DNA of 64,000 nucleotides from GCA-003244245 sp963823755. Its GTDB lineage: Bacteria; Actinomycetota; Actinomycetes; Mycobacteriales; Pseudonocardiaceae. The translations under genes and the position numbers were made by a program. Where the stretch lies: contig CAWGMP010000017.1 in the NCBI GenBank assembly GCA_963823755.1, forward strand, positions 372,001 to 436,000. The letters are read 5' to 3'. This document shows, piece by piece, positions 52,718-61,464 of the stretch (the stretch's first letter is position 1; each line of letters opens with the position of its first letter). The notes under the pieces are model-generated. The model made no database searches, was not told the origin of the DNA, and saw only the letters and a program-made list of their open reading frames with translations.

Positions 52718-53698
52718 TCAGGGGCGCACATGATCGGCCACCTCAGCCGCGCTGTCGGGTCCGTACGCGTCGCTGAACCTCTTCATGAACGTCTCAGGTT
52801 CGAACTTGTGCTCCTGGGTTCCCACTGACTCGATCACCAGGGTAGCTAGCATGCAGCCGAGCTGCGCGGCCCGCTCGTCACCCACACCCCAGGTGACCCC
52901 GGCCAGGAAGCCGGCCCGGAACGCGTCGCCGACGCCGGTGGGATCAGCCTTGGCCAGCTCCTGAGGCGGTGTGACCGAGACGACCGGTTCACCAGGACGT
53001 TGCACGGTCACGCCCTTGGCACCCCGGGTCGTCACCGAGGCGTCCACCCGCGCCAGGATGTCCTCGTCGCTCCAGCCGGTCTTCTGTTCGAGCAGGCCCC
53101 GCTCGTAGGTGTTGGTGAACAGGTAGGTCGCGCCGGCGACCAGCAGCTTGATCTGGTCGCCGGCCAGCGAGGCGAGCTGCTGGGAGGGGTCGGCGACGAA
53201 CGGGTAGCCGAGATCGCGGCACTCCTGGGTGTGCCGCAGCATGCCCGCCGGGTCGTTCGGACCCACCACCACCAGATCCACCCCTCCCAAGCGGTCCACG
53301 ATCGGCTTGAGCTCGATATCGCGGGACTCGCTCATCGCACCGGCGTAGAACGATGCGATCTGGTTCTGGTCGGAATCGGTGGTGCACTGGAACCGGGCGG
53401 TGTGCCTGGTCGGCGAGACGCGCACCGCACTGGTATCCACCCCGTGGGCCGACAACCATTGCCCGTACTCGGCGAAGTCGGCCCCGACCGCTCCCACCAG
53501 CACCGGAGCCAGTCCGAGGCAACCCAGGTTGAAGGCGATGTTGGCACCCGCGCCGCCGCGGCGAATCGCCAGGTCTTCCACCAGGAACGATACCGAGAGG
53601 TTCTCCAGCTGATCGGGCACGATCTGCTCGACGAACCGGCCCGGAAAGACCATCAGATAGTCGGTCGCGATCGACCCCGTGACGATGATGCCCACCAC
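52718..53698 (-). CDS. adoK: Adenosine kinase-like PfkB-family kinase
   Basis: A 326-residue ribokinase-fold enzyme. PfkB signatures: RRGGAGANIAFNLGCLGLAP near the N-terminus and the anion-hole/catalytic motif DPTGVGDAFRAGFLAG. Sequence features such as GSIATDYLMVFPGRF match actinobacterial adenosine kinases. Between metK and ahcY, it would phosphorylate the adenosine released from SAH, pulling that reversible reaction forward. The start is the ATG at 53698, 19 bases after the metK stop. Confidence 0.88.
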   Translation of the reverse strand: MVGIIVTGSIATDYLMVFPGRFVEQIVPDQLENLSVSFLVEDLAIRRGGAGANIAFNLGCLGLAPVLVGAVGADFAEYGQWLSAHGVDTSAVRVSPTRHTARFQCTTDSDQNQIASFYAGAMSESRDIELKPIVDRLGGVDLVVVGPNDPAGMLRHTQECRDLGYPFVADPSQQLASLAGDQIKLLVAGATYLFTNTYERGLLEQKTGWSDEDILARVDASVTTRGAKGVTVQRPGEPVVSVTPPQELAKADPTGVGDAFRAGFLAGVTWGVGDERAAQLGCMLATLVIESVGTQEHKFEPETFMKRFSDAYGPDSAAEVADHVRP

Positions 53699-53717
53699 AG
53701 CCTCCCTGAGACCCGTT

Positions 53718-54956
53718 TCAGACGGTTACCGGCTGCGCACTGGCGGGCAACCCGGCGGACTCGCGCAGCTCCGCCGCCCTGTCGGTCCGCTCCCAGGTGA
53801 AGTCGGGATCGTCGCGCCCGAAGTGACCGTAGGCGGCGGTCTTAGCATAGATCGGCCGGTGCAGCCGCAGGTAGTTGCGGAACGCCGCGGGGCGCAGGTC
53901 GAAGTGTTCGCCCACCAGCTTCTCGATGGTCGAGCGGGGCACCTGCTCGGTGCCGAAGGTCTCGACCAGCAACGACAGCGGCCGAGCCACCCCGATCGCG
54001 TAGGCCACCTGCACCTCGGCCCGGTCCGCCAGGCCAGCGGCCACGATGTTCTTGGCCACGTAACGGGTTGCGTACGCCGCGGAACGGTCCACCTTGGACG
54101 GATCCTTACCGGAGAACGCGCCGCCACCGTGCCGGGCGAAGCCGCCATAGGTGTCCACGATGATCTTGCGACCGGTCAGCCCGGCATCACCGACCGGCCC
54201 CCCGATCACGAATCGCCCAGTCGGGTTCACGAACAGGTTGCGCGCCAGCTCGACCTCGTCGTAAAAGCCAGCAGGCAGCTCCGCGAGCACCACGTGCTTC
54301 CACAGGTCGGCCCGGATCTGCTCCAAGGTGACCTCTTCGGCGTGCTGGGTGGAGATCAACACCTTTTCCACCCCGACCGGGACGCCGTCTTGGTAGCGAA
54401 CGGTCACCTGAGTCTTGCCGTCCGGCCGCAGGTAGGGCAGCGTGCCGTCCTTGCGGACCTGCGCCAACCGCTTGGACAGCCGGTGAGCCAGCGCGATCGG
54501 CAGCGGCATCAGCTCGGGGGTCTCGTTCGTGGCGTAGCCGAACATCATCCCCTGATCGCCCGCACCCACACTGTCCAGCTCGTCCTCGGACAGCTTTCCG
54601 CGCCGCTCGTGAGCCACGTCGACGCCCTGAGCGATGTCCGGCGACTGCTTGTCCAATGCGATCAGCACCGCGCAGCTGCGCCCGTCGAAGCCATAGCTGC
54701 CGTTGTCGTAGCCGATGCGACAGATCGTGTCGCGCACGATCTGGGTGTAGTCCAGGATGCCCGGCGTGGTGATCTCACCCGCCAGCACGACCATTCCGGT
54801 GGTGATCAGAGTCTCGCACGCCACCCGAGAGTACGGGTCCATCGTCATCGCAGCATCGAGCACCGCGTCGGAGATCTGGTCGGCGATCTTGTCGGGGTGA
54901 CCCTCGGTCACCGATTCGGAGGTGAAGAGGTAGTCAACGGTCTCCAACTGGGTCAT
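53718..54956 (-). CDS. metK: S-adenosylmethionine synthetase
   Basis: A 412-residue enzyme making SAM from methionine and ATP. Signatures: FTSESVTEGHPDKIADQISD, GAGDQGMMFGYATNET and the P-loop-like GGGAFSGKDPSKVDRSAAY. The ATG at 54956 has AAGGAG nine bases upstream; the frame extends 21 codons further without similarity. First gene of metK-adoK-ahcY. A hairpin immediately precedes its ribosome site. Confidence 0.97.
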   Translation of the reverse strand: MTQLETVDYLFTSESVTEGHPDKIADQISDAVLDAAMTMDPYSRVACETLITTGMVVLAGEITTPGILDYTQIVRDTICRIGYDNGSYGFDGRSCAVLIALDKQSPDIAQGVDVAHERRGKLSEDELDSVGAGDQGMMFGYATNETPELMPLPIALAHRLSKRLAQVRKDGTLPYLRPDGKTQVTVRYQDGVPVGVEKVLISTQHAEEVTLEQIRADLWKHVVLAELPAGFYDEVELARNLFVNPTGRFVIGGPVGDAGLTGRKIIVDTYGGFARHGGGAFSGKDPSKVDRSAAYATRYVAKNIVAAGLADRAEVQVAYAIGVARPLSLLVETFGTEQVPRSTIEKLVGEHFDLRPAAFRNYLRLHRPIYAKTAAYGHFGRDDPDFTWERTDRAAELRESAGLPASAQPVTV

Positions 54957-54971
54957 GGAATCACGCTCCTT

Positions 54972-54995
54972 GCTCGACGATCGGTTCCGTCGAGC
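54972..54995 (-). promoter_or_regulatory. Hairpin in the metK leader
   Basis: Arms gctcgacg (54972-54979) and cgtcgagc (54988-54995) form an 8-base perfect stem with an 8-base loop, just upstream of the AAGGAG of metK. It could modulate translation or stabilise the leader. I looked for SAM-riboswitch features and did not find a recognisable core. Confidence 0.45.
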
Positions 54996-55133
54996 GCACT
55001 GTTCGGTCATAAGGTTCATCCAACTGAGTGGGCCCCGACTGATTGGACAGCGTACGGCGCATCGTCACGGTTCCTTCTACCACCGCGGCCGACTTCGATC
55101 TGGCGACATCAGCGAGAAGGTGGCGCAGTCCAC

Positions 55134-55276
55134 AGTCCGGAGGCCGGCCTGGCCCACTACCCCAGCGCGGCGTCAGCGCGGGTGATGGGCACCAAACCCA
55201 CGATCGGCGTCGGGATGTGCGGGCTGGCTGATCTGTTGTCGGCCGTCGGCTTGCCCTACGACAGCCCCAGACAGTC
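55134..55276 (+). pseudogene. Fragment of a ribonucleotide reductase large subunit
   Basis: The plus strand encodes TIGVGMCGLADLLSAVGLPY followed by DS, closely resembling the conserved G-x-G-V-x-G-x-A-D-L segment of ribonucleotide reductase catalytic subunits (class I/II). Only this 40-50 residue piece remains, with no start and unrelated flanks. The rest of 54996-55597 shows no gene. Confidence 0.45.
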
Positions 55277-55597
55277 GGCAACCGGCCCAGGAAGTGCTCA
55301 CGTTCGTCAGCTACACCTCCGGTCTCGCCTCTGTGGAACCGACCACCCGCCGGGCCCCTGCCCGGCTGTGCGCACCGGACGGTCCCGCTACGCCGACCCC
55401 GCGTTCCCTCAAGCGGTTCGCTCAGGTCACGGCGCACAACGTGACCGCTGGGGAATAGCTGGCAAGGGTGAAAACTTCATGTCGTGCCGCCTTGCTGTCA
55501 CACGGTCTCAATGGTGGACGTGGACACGCTCGTCTGAGTGGGGGCTGTGTCGCGGCGCGCGACCTGTCCTATTCCCGGACCAGGCGACTCCCCCCGA

Positions 55598-55798
55598 TCA
55601 GGCGACGTCAAACAGGTGGTCCGAGTGCCTCCCCCGGCCGACACCGGTGTCATGCCACCAGCGGCGTAGGCACTTACCGCACTGCACCCAGACCAGGTTG
55701 ACGTCGTAATCGAGGAGGTACAGCGCGGTGTGGTCACCGCAGTAGGCGCAGGGCAGCCACACTCGGCGGCCGATGTCTGCTTGCGGGTCGAGCTTCAT
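55598..55798 (-). CDS. Small CxxC-pair (zinc-ribbon-like) protein
   Basis: A 66-residue protein, MKLDPQADIGRRVWLPCAYC at the N-terminus and VWVQCGKCLRRWWHDTGV near the end. CAYC and CGKC form a probable four-Cys metal site. The ATG at 55798 lies one base after the stop of the DUF6400 gene, so the two are coupled. Function unknown. Confidence 0.65.
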   Translation of the reverse strand: MKLDPQADIGRRVWLPCAYCGDHTALYLLDYDVNLVWVQCGKCLRRWWHDTGVGRGRHSDHLFDVA

Positions 55799-55799
55799 C

Positions 55800-56021
55800 T
55801 CATCGCTCCGGGGTGTCGGGGAGCACACCGTCGGCGATCAGTACGTCGTAGGCGGCTCGCTGGCGGGGGTCAAGGTGGGAGTAGAGCATTCGATGGGCTT
55901 CGGCTTCCCCGGCGTAGATCTCAGCGGGGTCCCAGTGCGGGCCGAGGGAATTCAGGACGGCGGCGAGGCGTGTGCCTTCGTGAATGGTGAGATCGATGGT
56001 GAACGGGACGAGGTTGGACAC
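55800..56021 (-). CDS. DUF6400-like small protein
   Basis: A 73-residue protein with the pattern FTIDLTIHEGTRLAAVLNSL, GPHWDPAEIYAGEAEAHRML, YSHLDPRQRAAYDVLIADGV, as I recall for DUF6400 of actinobacteria. The GTG at 56021 is chosen because GGAGGT lies five bases upstream; the frame is open further but without similarity. It pairs with the Cys-rich small protein downstream. Function unknown. Confidence 0.65.
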   Translation of the reverse strand: MSNLVPFTIDLTIHEGTRLAAVLNSLGPHWDPAEIYAGEAEAHRMLYSHLDPRQRAAYDVLIADGVLPDTPER

Positions 56022-57011
56022 TGCGGACCTCCGGCAGCCTGCTCGAGTGAAGAATTCTGGTGTCGACACCGAGACCACCGGCTGGTCATCCTCGGCGTTA
56101 TAGAGAAGAGCCATCAAACCACCCCTGCGTACAAACAAGGTTGAGAAATCGGAATGACGCCCATCACTATCACGGCGTGGTAAGGCAAGCCATATCTCGA
56201 CGTTCCTCCGCGGGCCTGCAGAGGATCTCGCCAGTAGCCGACACCAGAACCGATCGGCCGTTGCCGGTCACTACTTGCGGGCGTACCCGATGCGGTCCAA
56301 GTGATCAGCGGCGGGTGCGGCTGGCACACCTGCCCGCGCGGCGCGGTCCAGCGCAGCGTCGCAGGCACGGACCCGCTGGCCAGGTCGGACGTCAGCAATC
56401 GACACTTGCGCGTTCGTGCCACTCACTCAGGGCCGAGCAAGGCCGTGTCGCACACTCGTTGCGTTGGTGTGGCACACCCGCCACGTTGACGGACGAATGA
56501 ACGCCGCCACAGCATCGACAAACCCTACGAGAACGAGGTGAACGAGTAGCACCATGACGGATTCGACGACGCTGATCGTCACCGCGAACGACGACACCAC
56601 CGCAGATCTGGTCGCCGACGCCCTGGCCTCCCGGGACAGTAAAGCGGTACTCATTCGCGTGGGTATTTCCCGATCAATCTGGCGGGCGCCGGCATCATTG
56701 GCTATGACGGCGTCTGGCGTGATGCGCTCGTTACCCTTGTCCAGGGTGTCTTCCAGATCGCGGTAGGTCTGCCCGGCCCCTCATTCCAGCTCCACCAGCC
56801 CGTCGCGCTGCAGATCGGCTAGCACAGCTTGCAGCCGTTGCTACCCCTCCCCATATCCAGCGCGCACCAGGCCGTGCGCGGCCCGCGCACCACGATCCTA
56901 CGGCTGCATTGGCGGAAAAACGCTTCCCTCGTCCGCTTCAAGTGCTGTGGACAACCCGTGAGTGGCAACACAAGCCGTGACTCGCATCGTCACGCACAGG
57001 GCCGCAGGCCC
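56022..57011. other. Gene-poor interval with debris
   Basis: About 990 bases between DUF6400 and guaA. Apart from the ATP-grasp start fragment at 56554-56661, frames look random. A minus-strand stretch near 56815-56780 (LVLADLQRDGLVELE) resembles a gene end. At 56955-57000 lies one copy of a dispersed palindromic element (cccgtgagtggc...tgactcgca), downstream of guaA. Confidence 0.4.
56554..56661 (+). pseudogene. N-terminal stub of an ATP-grasp RiPP maturase-like protein
   Basis: ATG 56554 begins MTDSTTLIVTANDDTTADLV, ADALASRDSKAVLIRV, which resembles the first strand-helix of the pre-ATP-grasp domain in actinobacterial RiPP maturases (TgmB/MvdC-like). The similarity ends after about 36 residues and nothing of the ATP-grasp fold follows. 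It is most likely a truncated gene. Confidence 0.3.
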
Positions 57012-58568
57012 CTACTCCCACTCGATGGTGCCGGGGGGTTTGCTGGTGACGTCGAGCACGACTCTGTTGATCTTGGGTACCTCGTTGGTGATCCGGCTGG
57101 AGATGCGGGCCAGCACGTCATAGGGCACCCGGGACCAGTCCGCAGTCATCGCGTCCTCGCTGGACACCGGGCGCAACACCACCGGATGGCCATAGGTTCG
57201 CCCGTCACCCTGCACGCCGACGCTGCGCACCTCGGCCAGCAACACCACCGGGCACTGCCAAATGTCGCGGTCCATCCCGGCCGCGGTGAGCTCCTCCCGG
57301 GCGATCGCGTCCGCCGCGCGCAACGTCTCCAAGCGTTCAGCGGTGACCTCGCCGACGATCCGGATCGCCAGGCCCGGTCCCGGGAACGGCTGGCGGTGCA
57401 CGATCGTCTCCGGCAGTCCCAATTCCAGCCCCACCCGGCGCACCTCGTCTTTGAACAGTGCCCGCAGCGGCTCGACCAGCTCGAATTTCAGGTCCTCGGG
57501 CAAGCCACCGACGTTGTGGTGGCTCTTGATGTTCGCGGTACCCGAACCCCCGCCGGACTCCACCACGTCCGGGTACAGCGTGCCCTGCACGAGGAAGCGG
57601 ATCCTCTCCCCATGCCGGCCCGCGTCAGCCTGCAACTCCCAAGCCGCGGCCTCGAAGACCCGAATGAACTCCCGTCCGATGATCTTGCGCTTCTGCTCGG
57701 GATCCACCACTCCGGTCAGCGCCGACAGGAACCGCCCACGGGCGTTGATGGTGACCAGTTTGACGCCAGTGGCGGCCACATAGTCCCTTTCCACCTGGGC
57801 CCGCTCACCGGCCCGCAGCAGACCGTGGTCGACGAACACGCACGTCAGGGCGTCCCCAACGGCCCGGTGCACCAGCGCGGCGGCGACCGCGGAGTCCACC
57901 CCGCCGGACAGCGCGCAGATCAACCTGCCGCCACCGGTCTGGACCCGTGTCGCGGCCACCGTCTCCTCAATGACGTTGGCGGTGGTCCAGCTCGGCCGGA
58001 TGCCGGCGACCTCGTGCAGGAACCGGCGCAGCACCTCCTGACCGTGCGGGGAGTGCACCACCTCCGGGTGGTACTGCACTCCGGCCAGTTGCCGGCGGGT
58101 GTCCTCGAAGGCCGCCACCGGGGAACCCGCTGACCGCGCGGTGACCACGAACCCGTCCGGTGCAGCGGTGACGGCATCACCGTGGCTCATCCACACCGGA
58201 CCGCGCGCCGGTAGTTCGCGGTGCAGCACGCCGCCACTGTCGAGCACCTGCAGGTCGGTGCGCCCGTACTCCCGGGTGCCGGTCTGTTGCACGGTGCCAC
58301 CCAGCGCGTCGGCCATCGCCTGGAAGCCGTAGCAGATGCCCAACACCGGCACTCCGGCCTCGAACAGCGATGGGTCGACGCGGGGAGCACCTTGCGCATA
58401 CACGCTGGCCGGGCCGCCGGAGAGCACGATCGCCGCAGGTTTGCGAGCGAGGATCTCCGGGACCGGCGTGGTGTGGGGCACGACCTCGGAGTACACCTGC
58501 GCCTCGCGGATCCGTCGAGCAATGAGCTGTGCGTACTGCGCACCGAAGTCGACGACGAGCACCGTCAT
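57012..58568 (-). CDS. guaA: GMP synthase (glutamine-hydrolysing)
   Basis: A 518-residue enzyme converting XMP to GMP. The N-terminal glutamine amidotransferase has catalytic Cys C79 in LGICYGFQAMA and the His/Glu pair in YHPEVVHSPHG. The ATP pyrophosphatase domain has ALSGGVDSAVAAAL. The C-terminal dimerisation domain ends SKPPGTIEWE. ATG 58568 matches family length. It follows the GMC oxidoreductase gene in the guaB2-guaB3-GMC-guaA order. Confidence 0.97.
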   Translation of the reverse strand: MTVLVVDFGAQYAQLIARRIREAQVYSEVVPHTTPVPEILARKPAAIVLSGGPASVYAQGAPRVDPSLFEAGVPVLGICYGFQAMADALGGTVQQTGTREYGRTDLQVLDSGGVLHRELPARGPVWMSHGDAVTAAPDGFVVTARSAGSPVAAFEDTRRQLAGVQYHPEVVHSPHGQEVLRRFLHEVAGIRPSWTTANVIEETVAATRVQTGGGRLICALSGGVDSAVAAALVHRAVGDALTCVFVDHGLLRAGERAQVERDYVAATGVKLVTINARGRFLSALTGVVDPEQKRKIIGREFIRVFEAAAWELQADAGRHGERIRFLVQGTLYPDVVESGGGSGTANIKSHHNVGGLPEDLKFELVEPLRALFKDEVRRVGLELGLPETIVHRQPFPGPGLAIRIVGEVTAERLETLRAADAIAREELTAAGMDRDIWQCPVVLLAEVRSVGVQGDGRTYGHPVVLRPVSSEDAMTADWSRVPYDVLARISSRITNEVPKINRVVLDVTSKPPGTIEWE

Positions 58569-58587
58569 GGTGGCACGCTACGCGAGC

Positions 58588-58633
58588 CCCGTGAGTGGCG
58601 ATGCGGGCTATGACTCGCAACGCCACTCACGGG
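58588..58633 (-). terminator. 13-base perfect inverted repeat between GMC oxidoreductase and guaA
   Basis: Arms cccgtgagtggcg (58588-58600) and cgccactcacggg (58621-58633) are exactly complementary around a 20-base loop. The right arm overlaps the last codons of the GMC gene. A strong GC hairpin without a T-run: a likely terminator or attenuator between the two genes, and one copy of a repeated element. Confidence 0.6.
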
Positions 58634-60288
58634 TGCCCCAGCCGCAGGGCGGCTGGGGCACCCGAAGGAACACCAGGCGCACGCGGCGGAATGGGATTCA
58701 GGCGCTGGTAGTCCGCGCCCGAGGCCGGGCGCGGATCGGGCTCGCCCTTGTTGGGCCACAGGGCGAAGGCCCGCTCGGCCAACGCGGTGATGGTCAGCGC
58801 CGGGTTCACCCCGAGGTTCGCGCTGACCGCCGAACCGTCCACCACGGACAGAGCCGGGTAGCCGTGTACCCGGTGGTAGGCGTCGATGACGCCGTCGGCA
58901 GCAGTTGCGCCCATCGGGCAGCCACCGAGGAAGTGCGCGGTGATCGGGACATCGAACAGCTCCCCCCAGGTGCTTCCGGCGGTGCCGCCGATGCATTCGG
59001 CGGTCAGCCGGCTGGCCTGGAAACCAGCCGGGATGAAGGTGGGATTGGGCTCGCCGTGACCCCGGCGCGACGTGAGCCGGCCGTGGCGGCGATAGGTCGT
59101 CAGCGAGTTGTCCAGGGTCTGCATCACCAGCAGGATCACCGTTCGCTCGCTCCACCGCCGTACCGACAGCGACCGCGCCGCCCTGACCGGGTGGTGGGTG
59201 ACGAAACCCAGCAACTGCCGCCAGCGCGGCGTATCCGACGCACCGTCGGTGGCCAACGTCTGTAGCAGCGCCATGACGTTGCTGCCCCGGCCGTAGCGGA
59301 CCGGCTCGATGTGGGTGTGCTCATCAGGGTGGAAGGAGGAGGTGATGGCCACTCCGCGGGAGAAATCGCGCAGCGGGTCCACCGTGGCTCGGCTGGCGCC
59401 GACGATGGCCTCGGAGTTCGACCGGGTCAGCTCGCCCAGCCGGGACGAGAGCCTGGGCAGCACACCATCATCACGCATCCGGTGCAGCAGCTGCTGGGTC
59501 CCCCAGGTGCCAGCGGCCATTACCACCTGTTTCGCCCGGATCCGCTGGCGCCACCGCTTGCCGGTGCGCACGGCGTCGATCAGCCAGGTCCCGTCCGACT
59601 GCGGGTGCAGCGCAGTCACGGTGGTCAAGGGGTGCACCACCGCCCCGCCCCGCTCCGCAAGGTAGAGGTAGTTCTTCACCAGGGTGTTCTTGGCGCCGAC
59701 CCGGCAGCCGGTCATGCAGGAGCCGCATTCGGTGCAGCCGGTCCTGCGGGGGCCCGCACCGCCGAAGTAGGGGTCGTCGACCTGCCCGCCCGGCCGGCCG
59801 AAGAAAACCCCGACGGGCGTGGGGTGGTAGCTCTCGGGGACCCCCATGTCCTTCGCGACCCGCTGCATCACCTCGTCTGCGGCGGTATGCCCAGCGTAGG
59901 TCGTGACCCCGAGCATCCGCTGCGCCTGGTCGTAGTGTGCGTCGAGCTCGCCACGCCAGTCGGCGAGGTGCGTCCACTGCGAGTCGCGGAAGAACGCATC
60001 GGGCGGGCGGTAGAGGGTGTTGGCGTAGTTCAGCGACCCACCCCCGACCCCGGCGCCGGCCAGCACCACGAGGTCACGCAGCAGGTGGATGCGCTGGATG
60101 CCGTAGCACCCCAGGGCCGGCGCCCACAGGAACCTGCGCAGCTGCCACGACGTGGCGGCCAGCTCGTCGTCAGCGAAGCGCCGCCCCGCCTCCAGCACGC
60201 CGACCCGGTAGCCCTTCTCGGTCAGCCGCAGCGCCGCAACACTGCCCCCGAATCCAGACCCGACCACCACCACGTCGTAATCGACCAC
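58627..60288 (-). CDS. GMC-family oxidoreductase (ChoD/Rv3409c-like)
   Basis: A 553-residue flavoprotein. The FAD-binding N-terminus reads DYDVVVVGSGFGGSVAALRL; other marks are GAGVGGGSLNYANTLYRPPD and the C-terminal FLGGCPMGATAADGVID with SANLGVNPALTITALAERA. A Cys-rich segment (TGCTECGSCMTGCRVGAKNT) is ferredoxin-like and common to this subgroup. The GTG at 60288 is chosen because AGGAGG lies six bases upstream. In M. tuberculosis the equivalent gene was annotated as cholesterol oxidase, but its substrate is disputed; here it is unknown. Confidence 0.9.
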   Translation of the reverse strand: MVDYDVVVVGSGFGGSVAALRLTEKGYRVGVLEAGRRFADDELAATSWQLRRFLWAPALGCYGIQRIHLLRDLVVLAGAGVGGGSLNYANTLYRPPDAFFRDSQWTHLADWRGELDAHYDQAQRMLGVTTYAGHTAADEVMQRVAKDMGVPESYHPTPVGVFFGRPGGQVDDPYFGGAGPRRTGCTECGSCMTGCRVGAKNTLVKNYLYLAERGGAVVHPLTTVTALHPQSDGTWLIDAVRTGKRWRQRIRAKQVVMAAGTWGTQQLLHRMRDDGVLPRLSSRLGELTRSNSEAIVGASRATVDPLRDFSRGVAITSSFHPDEHTHIEPVRYGRGSNVMALLQTLATDGASDTPRWRQLLGFVTHHPVRAARSLSVRRWSERTVILLVMQTLDNSLTTYRRHGRLTSRRGHGEPNPTFIPAGFQASRLTAECIGGTAGSTWGELFDVPITAHFLGGCPMGATAADGVIDAYHRVHGYPALSVVDGSAVSANLGVNPALTITALAERAFALWPNKGEPDPRPASGADYQRLNPIPPRAPGVPSGAPAALRLGHP

Positions 60289-60335
60289 GCAAGGCCTCCT
60301 GCACACTCGAGCCTCACAGTCCAGAGCGGCCAAGT

Positions 60336-61463
60336 TCAGGGACGGACGGTGAGACCTACCTTCTGGAACTCCTTGAGCTCCGAGTACCCGGTCTTGGCCA
60401 TGGCACGGCGTAGCGCACCGAACAGGTTCACCGTGCCGCTGGGGTCACAAGAGGGGCCGAACAGCAGTGTGTCGATGCCGATCGAGTCCTCGGCTACGTC
60501 GGTGACGTGGCTACGTGGCAGCGACGGGTGCGCCGCCGCGGCAGTCCAATACAGACCGTTGCCCGGTGCTTCGGCGGCGGCGGCCAGCGGTTCACCGAGC
60601 ATCACCGCGTCGGCCCCGCAGGCGATCGCCTTGGCCACGTCGCCGCTGGTGCGCATCCCGCCGTCGGCGATCACGTGCACGTAGCGTCCACCGGTCTCAT
60701 CGAGGTAATCCCGCCGGGCGGCCGCGGCGTCGGCGACCGCGGTGGCCATCGGCACCCCGATGCCGAGCACGTCGCCAGTGGACGTGCTCGCACCCGCACC
60801 GTGACCGACGATCACGCCAGCCGCTCCGGTACGCATCAGATGCATCGCGGTGCGGTAGTCGCCCACGCCCCCCGCGATGACCGGGACGTCCATCGACGCG
60901 ATGAACTCCACGAGGTTGAGCGGCTCGGCAGCACGGGAGACATGCTCGGCTGACACGATGGTGCCCTGCACGACGAGGATTTCGACGCCGGCGGCGAGCA
61001 GATCAGGAGCGAGGTCGCGGGCATGCTGGGGACTGACCCGGGCGGCCACCGTCACCCCGGAGGAGGCCACCTGGCCTATCGCCTCGATCAGCAGGTCGAC
61101 CCGGATCGGGGCCGAGTGCCACTGCTGCAGCAGCCGCACCGCTGCCGCCTCGTCGGCCTCGTCCATCGCGGAGATGAGCTGGAACAGCAGCTTGTCGACG
61201 CCTGCGTGGCGGGCCCACAACCCCTCGGCATTGAGCACTCCCAGCCCGCCCAGCCCACCGATCCGGATCGCCATCGCCGGCGACACGATCGCGTCCGTGG
61301 GATGCGTCATCAGCGGGATGTCGAACCGGTAAGCGTCGATCTGCCAGGCGGTAGACACATCCCGGGAGGAGCGGGTGCGCCGTGACGGCACGATCTGGAC
61401 ATCATCGAAGTCATAGGCGCGCCGCGCGGTGCGGCCCATCCCGATCTCCACCAGGTCGCGCAT
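60336..61463 (-). CDS. guaB3: GuaB3, IMP dehydrogenase/GMP reductase-family protein
   Basis: A 375-residue protein with the actinobacterial GuaB3 N-terminus (GMGRTARRAYDFDDVQIVPS). It lacks CBS domains. Where IMP dehydrogenase has GSICTTR, this protein reads GAGASTSTGDVLGIG, so the canonical Cys is missing at that position. The phosphate site (VIADGGMRTSGDVAKAIACG) is intact. I recall recent reports of GMP reductase activity for GuaB3 in other bacteria; the missing Cys makes assignment here uncertain. The ATG is two bases after the guaB2 stop. Confidence 0.85.
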   Translation of the reverse strand: MRDLVEIGMGRTARRAYDFDDVQIVPSRRTRSSRDVSTAWQIDAYRFDIPLMTHPTDAIVSPAMAIRIGGLGGLGVLNAEGLWARHAGVDKLLFQLISAMDEADEAAAVRLLQQWHSAPIRVDLLIEAIGQVASSGVTVAARVSPQHARDLAPDLLAAGVEILVVQGTIVSAEHVSRAAEPLNLVEFIASMDVPVIAGGVGDYRTAMHLMRTGAAGVIVGHGAGASTSTGDVLGIGVPMATAVADAAAARRDYLDETGGRYVHVIADGGMRTSGDVAKAIACGADAVMLGEPLAAAAEAPGNGLYWTAAAAHPSLPRSHVTDVAEDSIGIDTLLFGPSCDPSGTVNLFGALRRAMAKTGYSELKEFQKVGLTVRP

Positions 61464-61464
61464 C

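Noticed and set aside
54957..55130. SAM or SAH riboswitch before metK or ahcY
   Set aside because: I looked for conserved multi-stem cores on the coding strand and found only a simple hairpin; nothing matched a known class.
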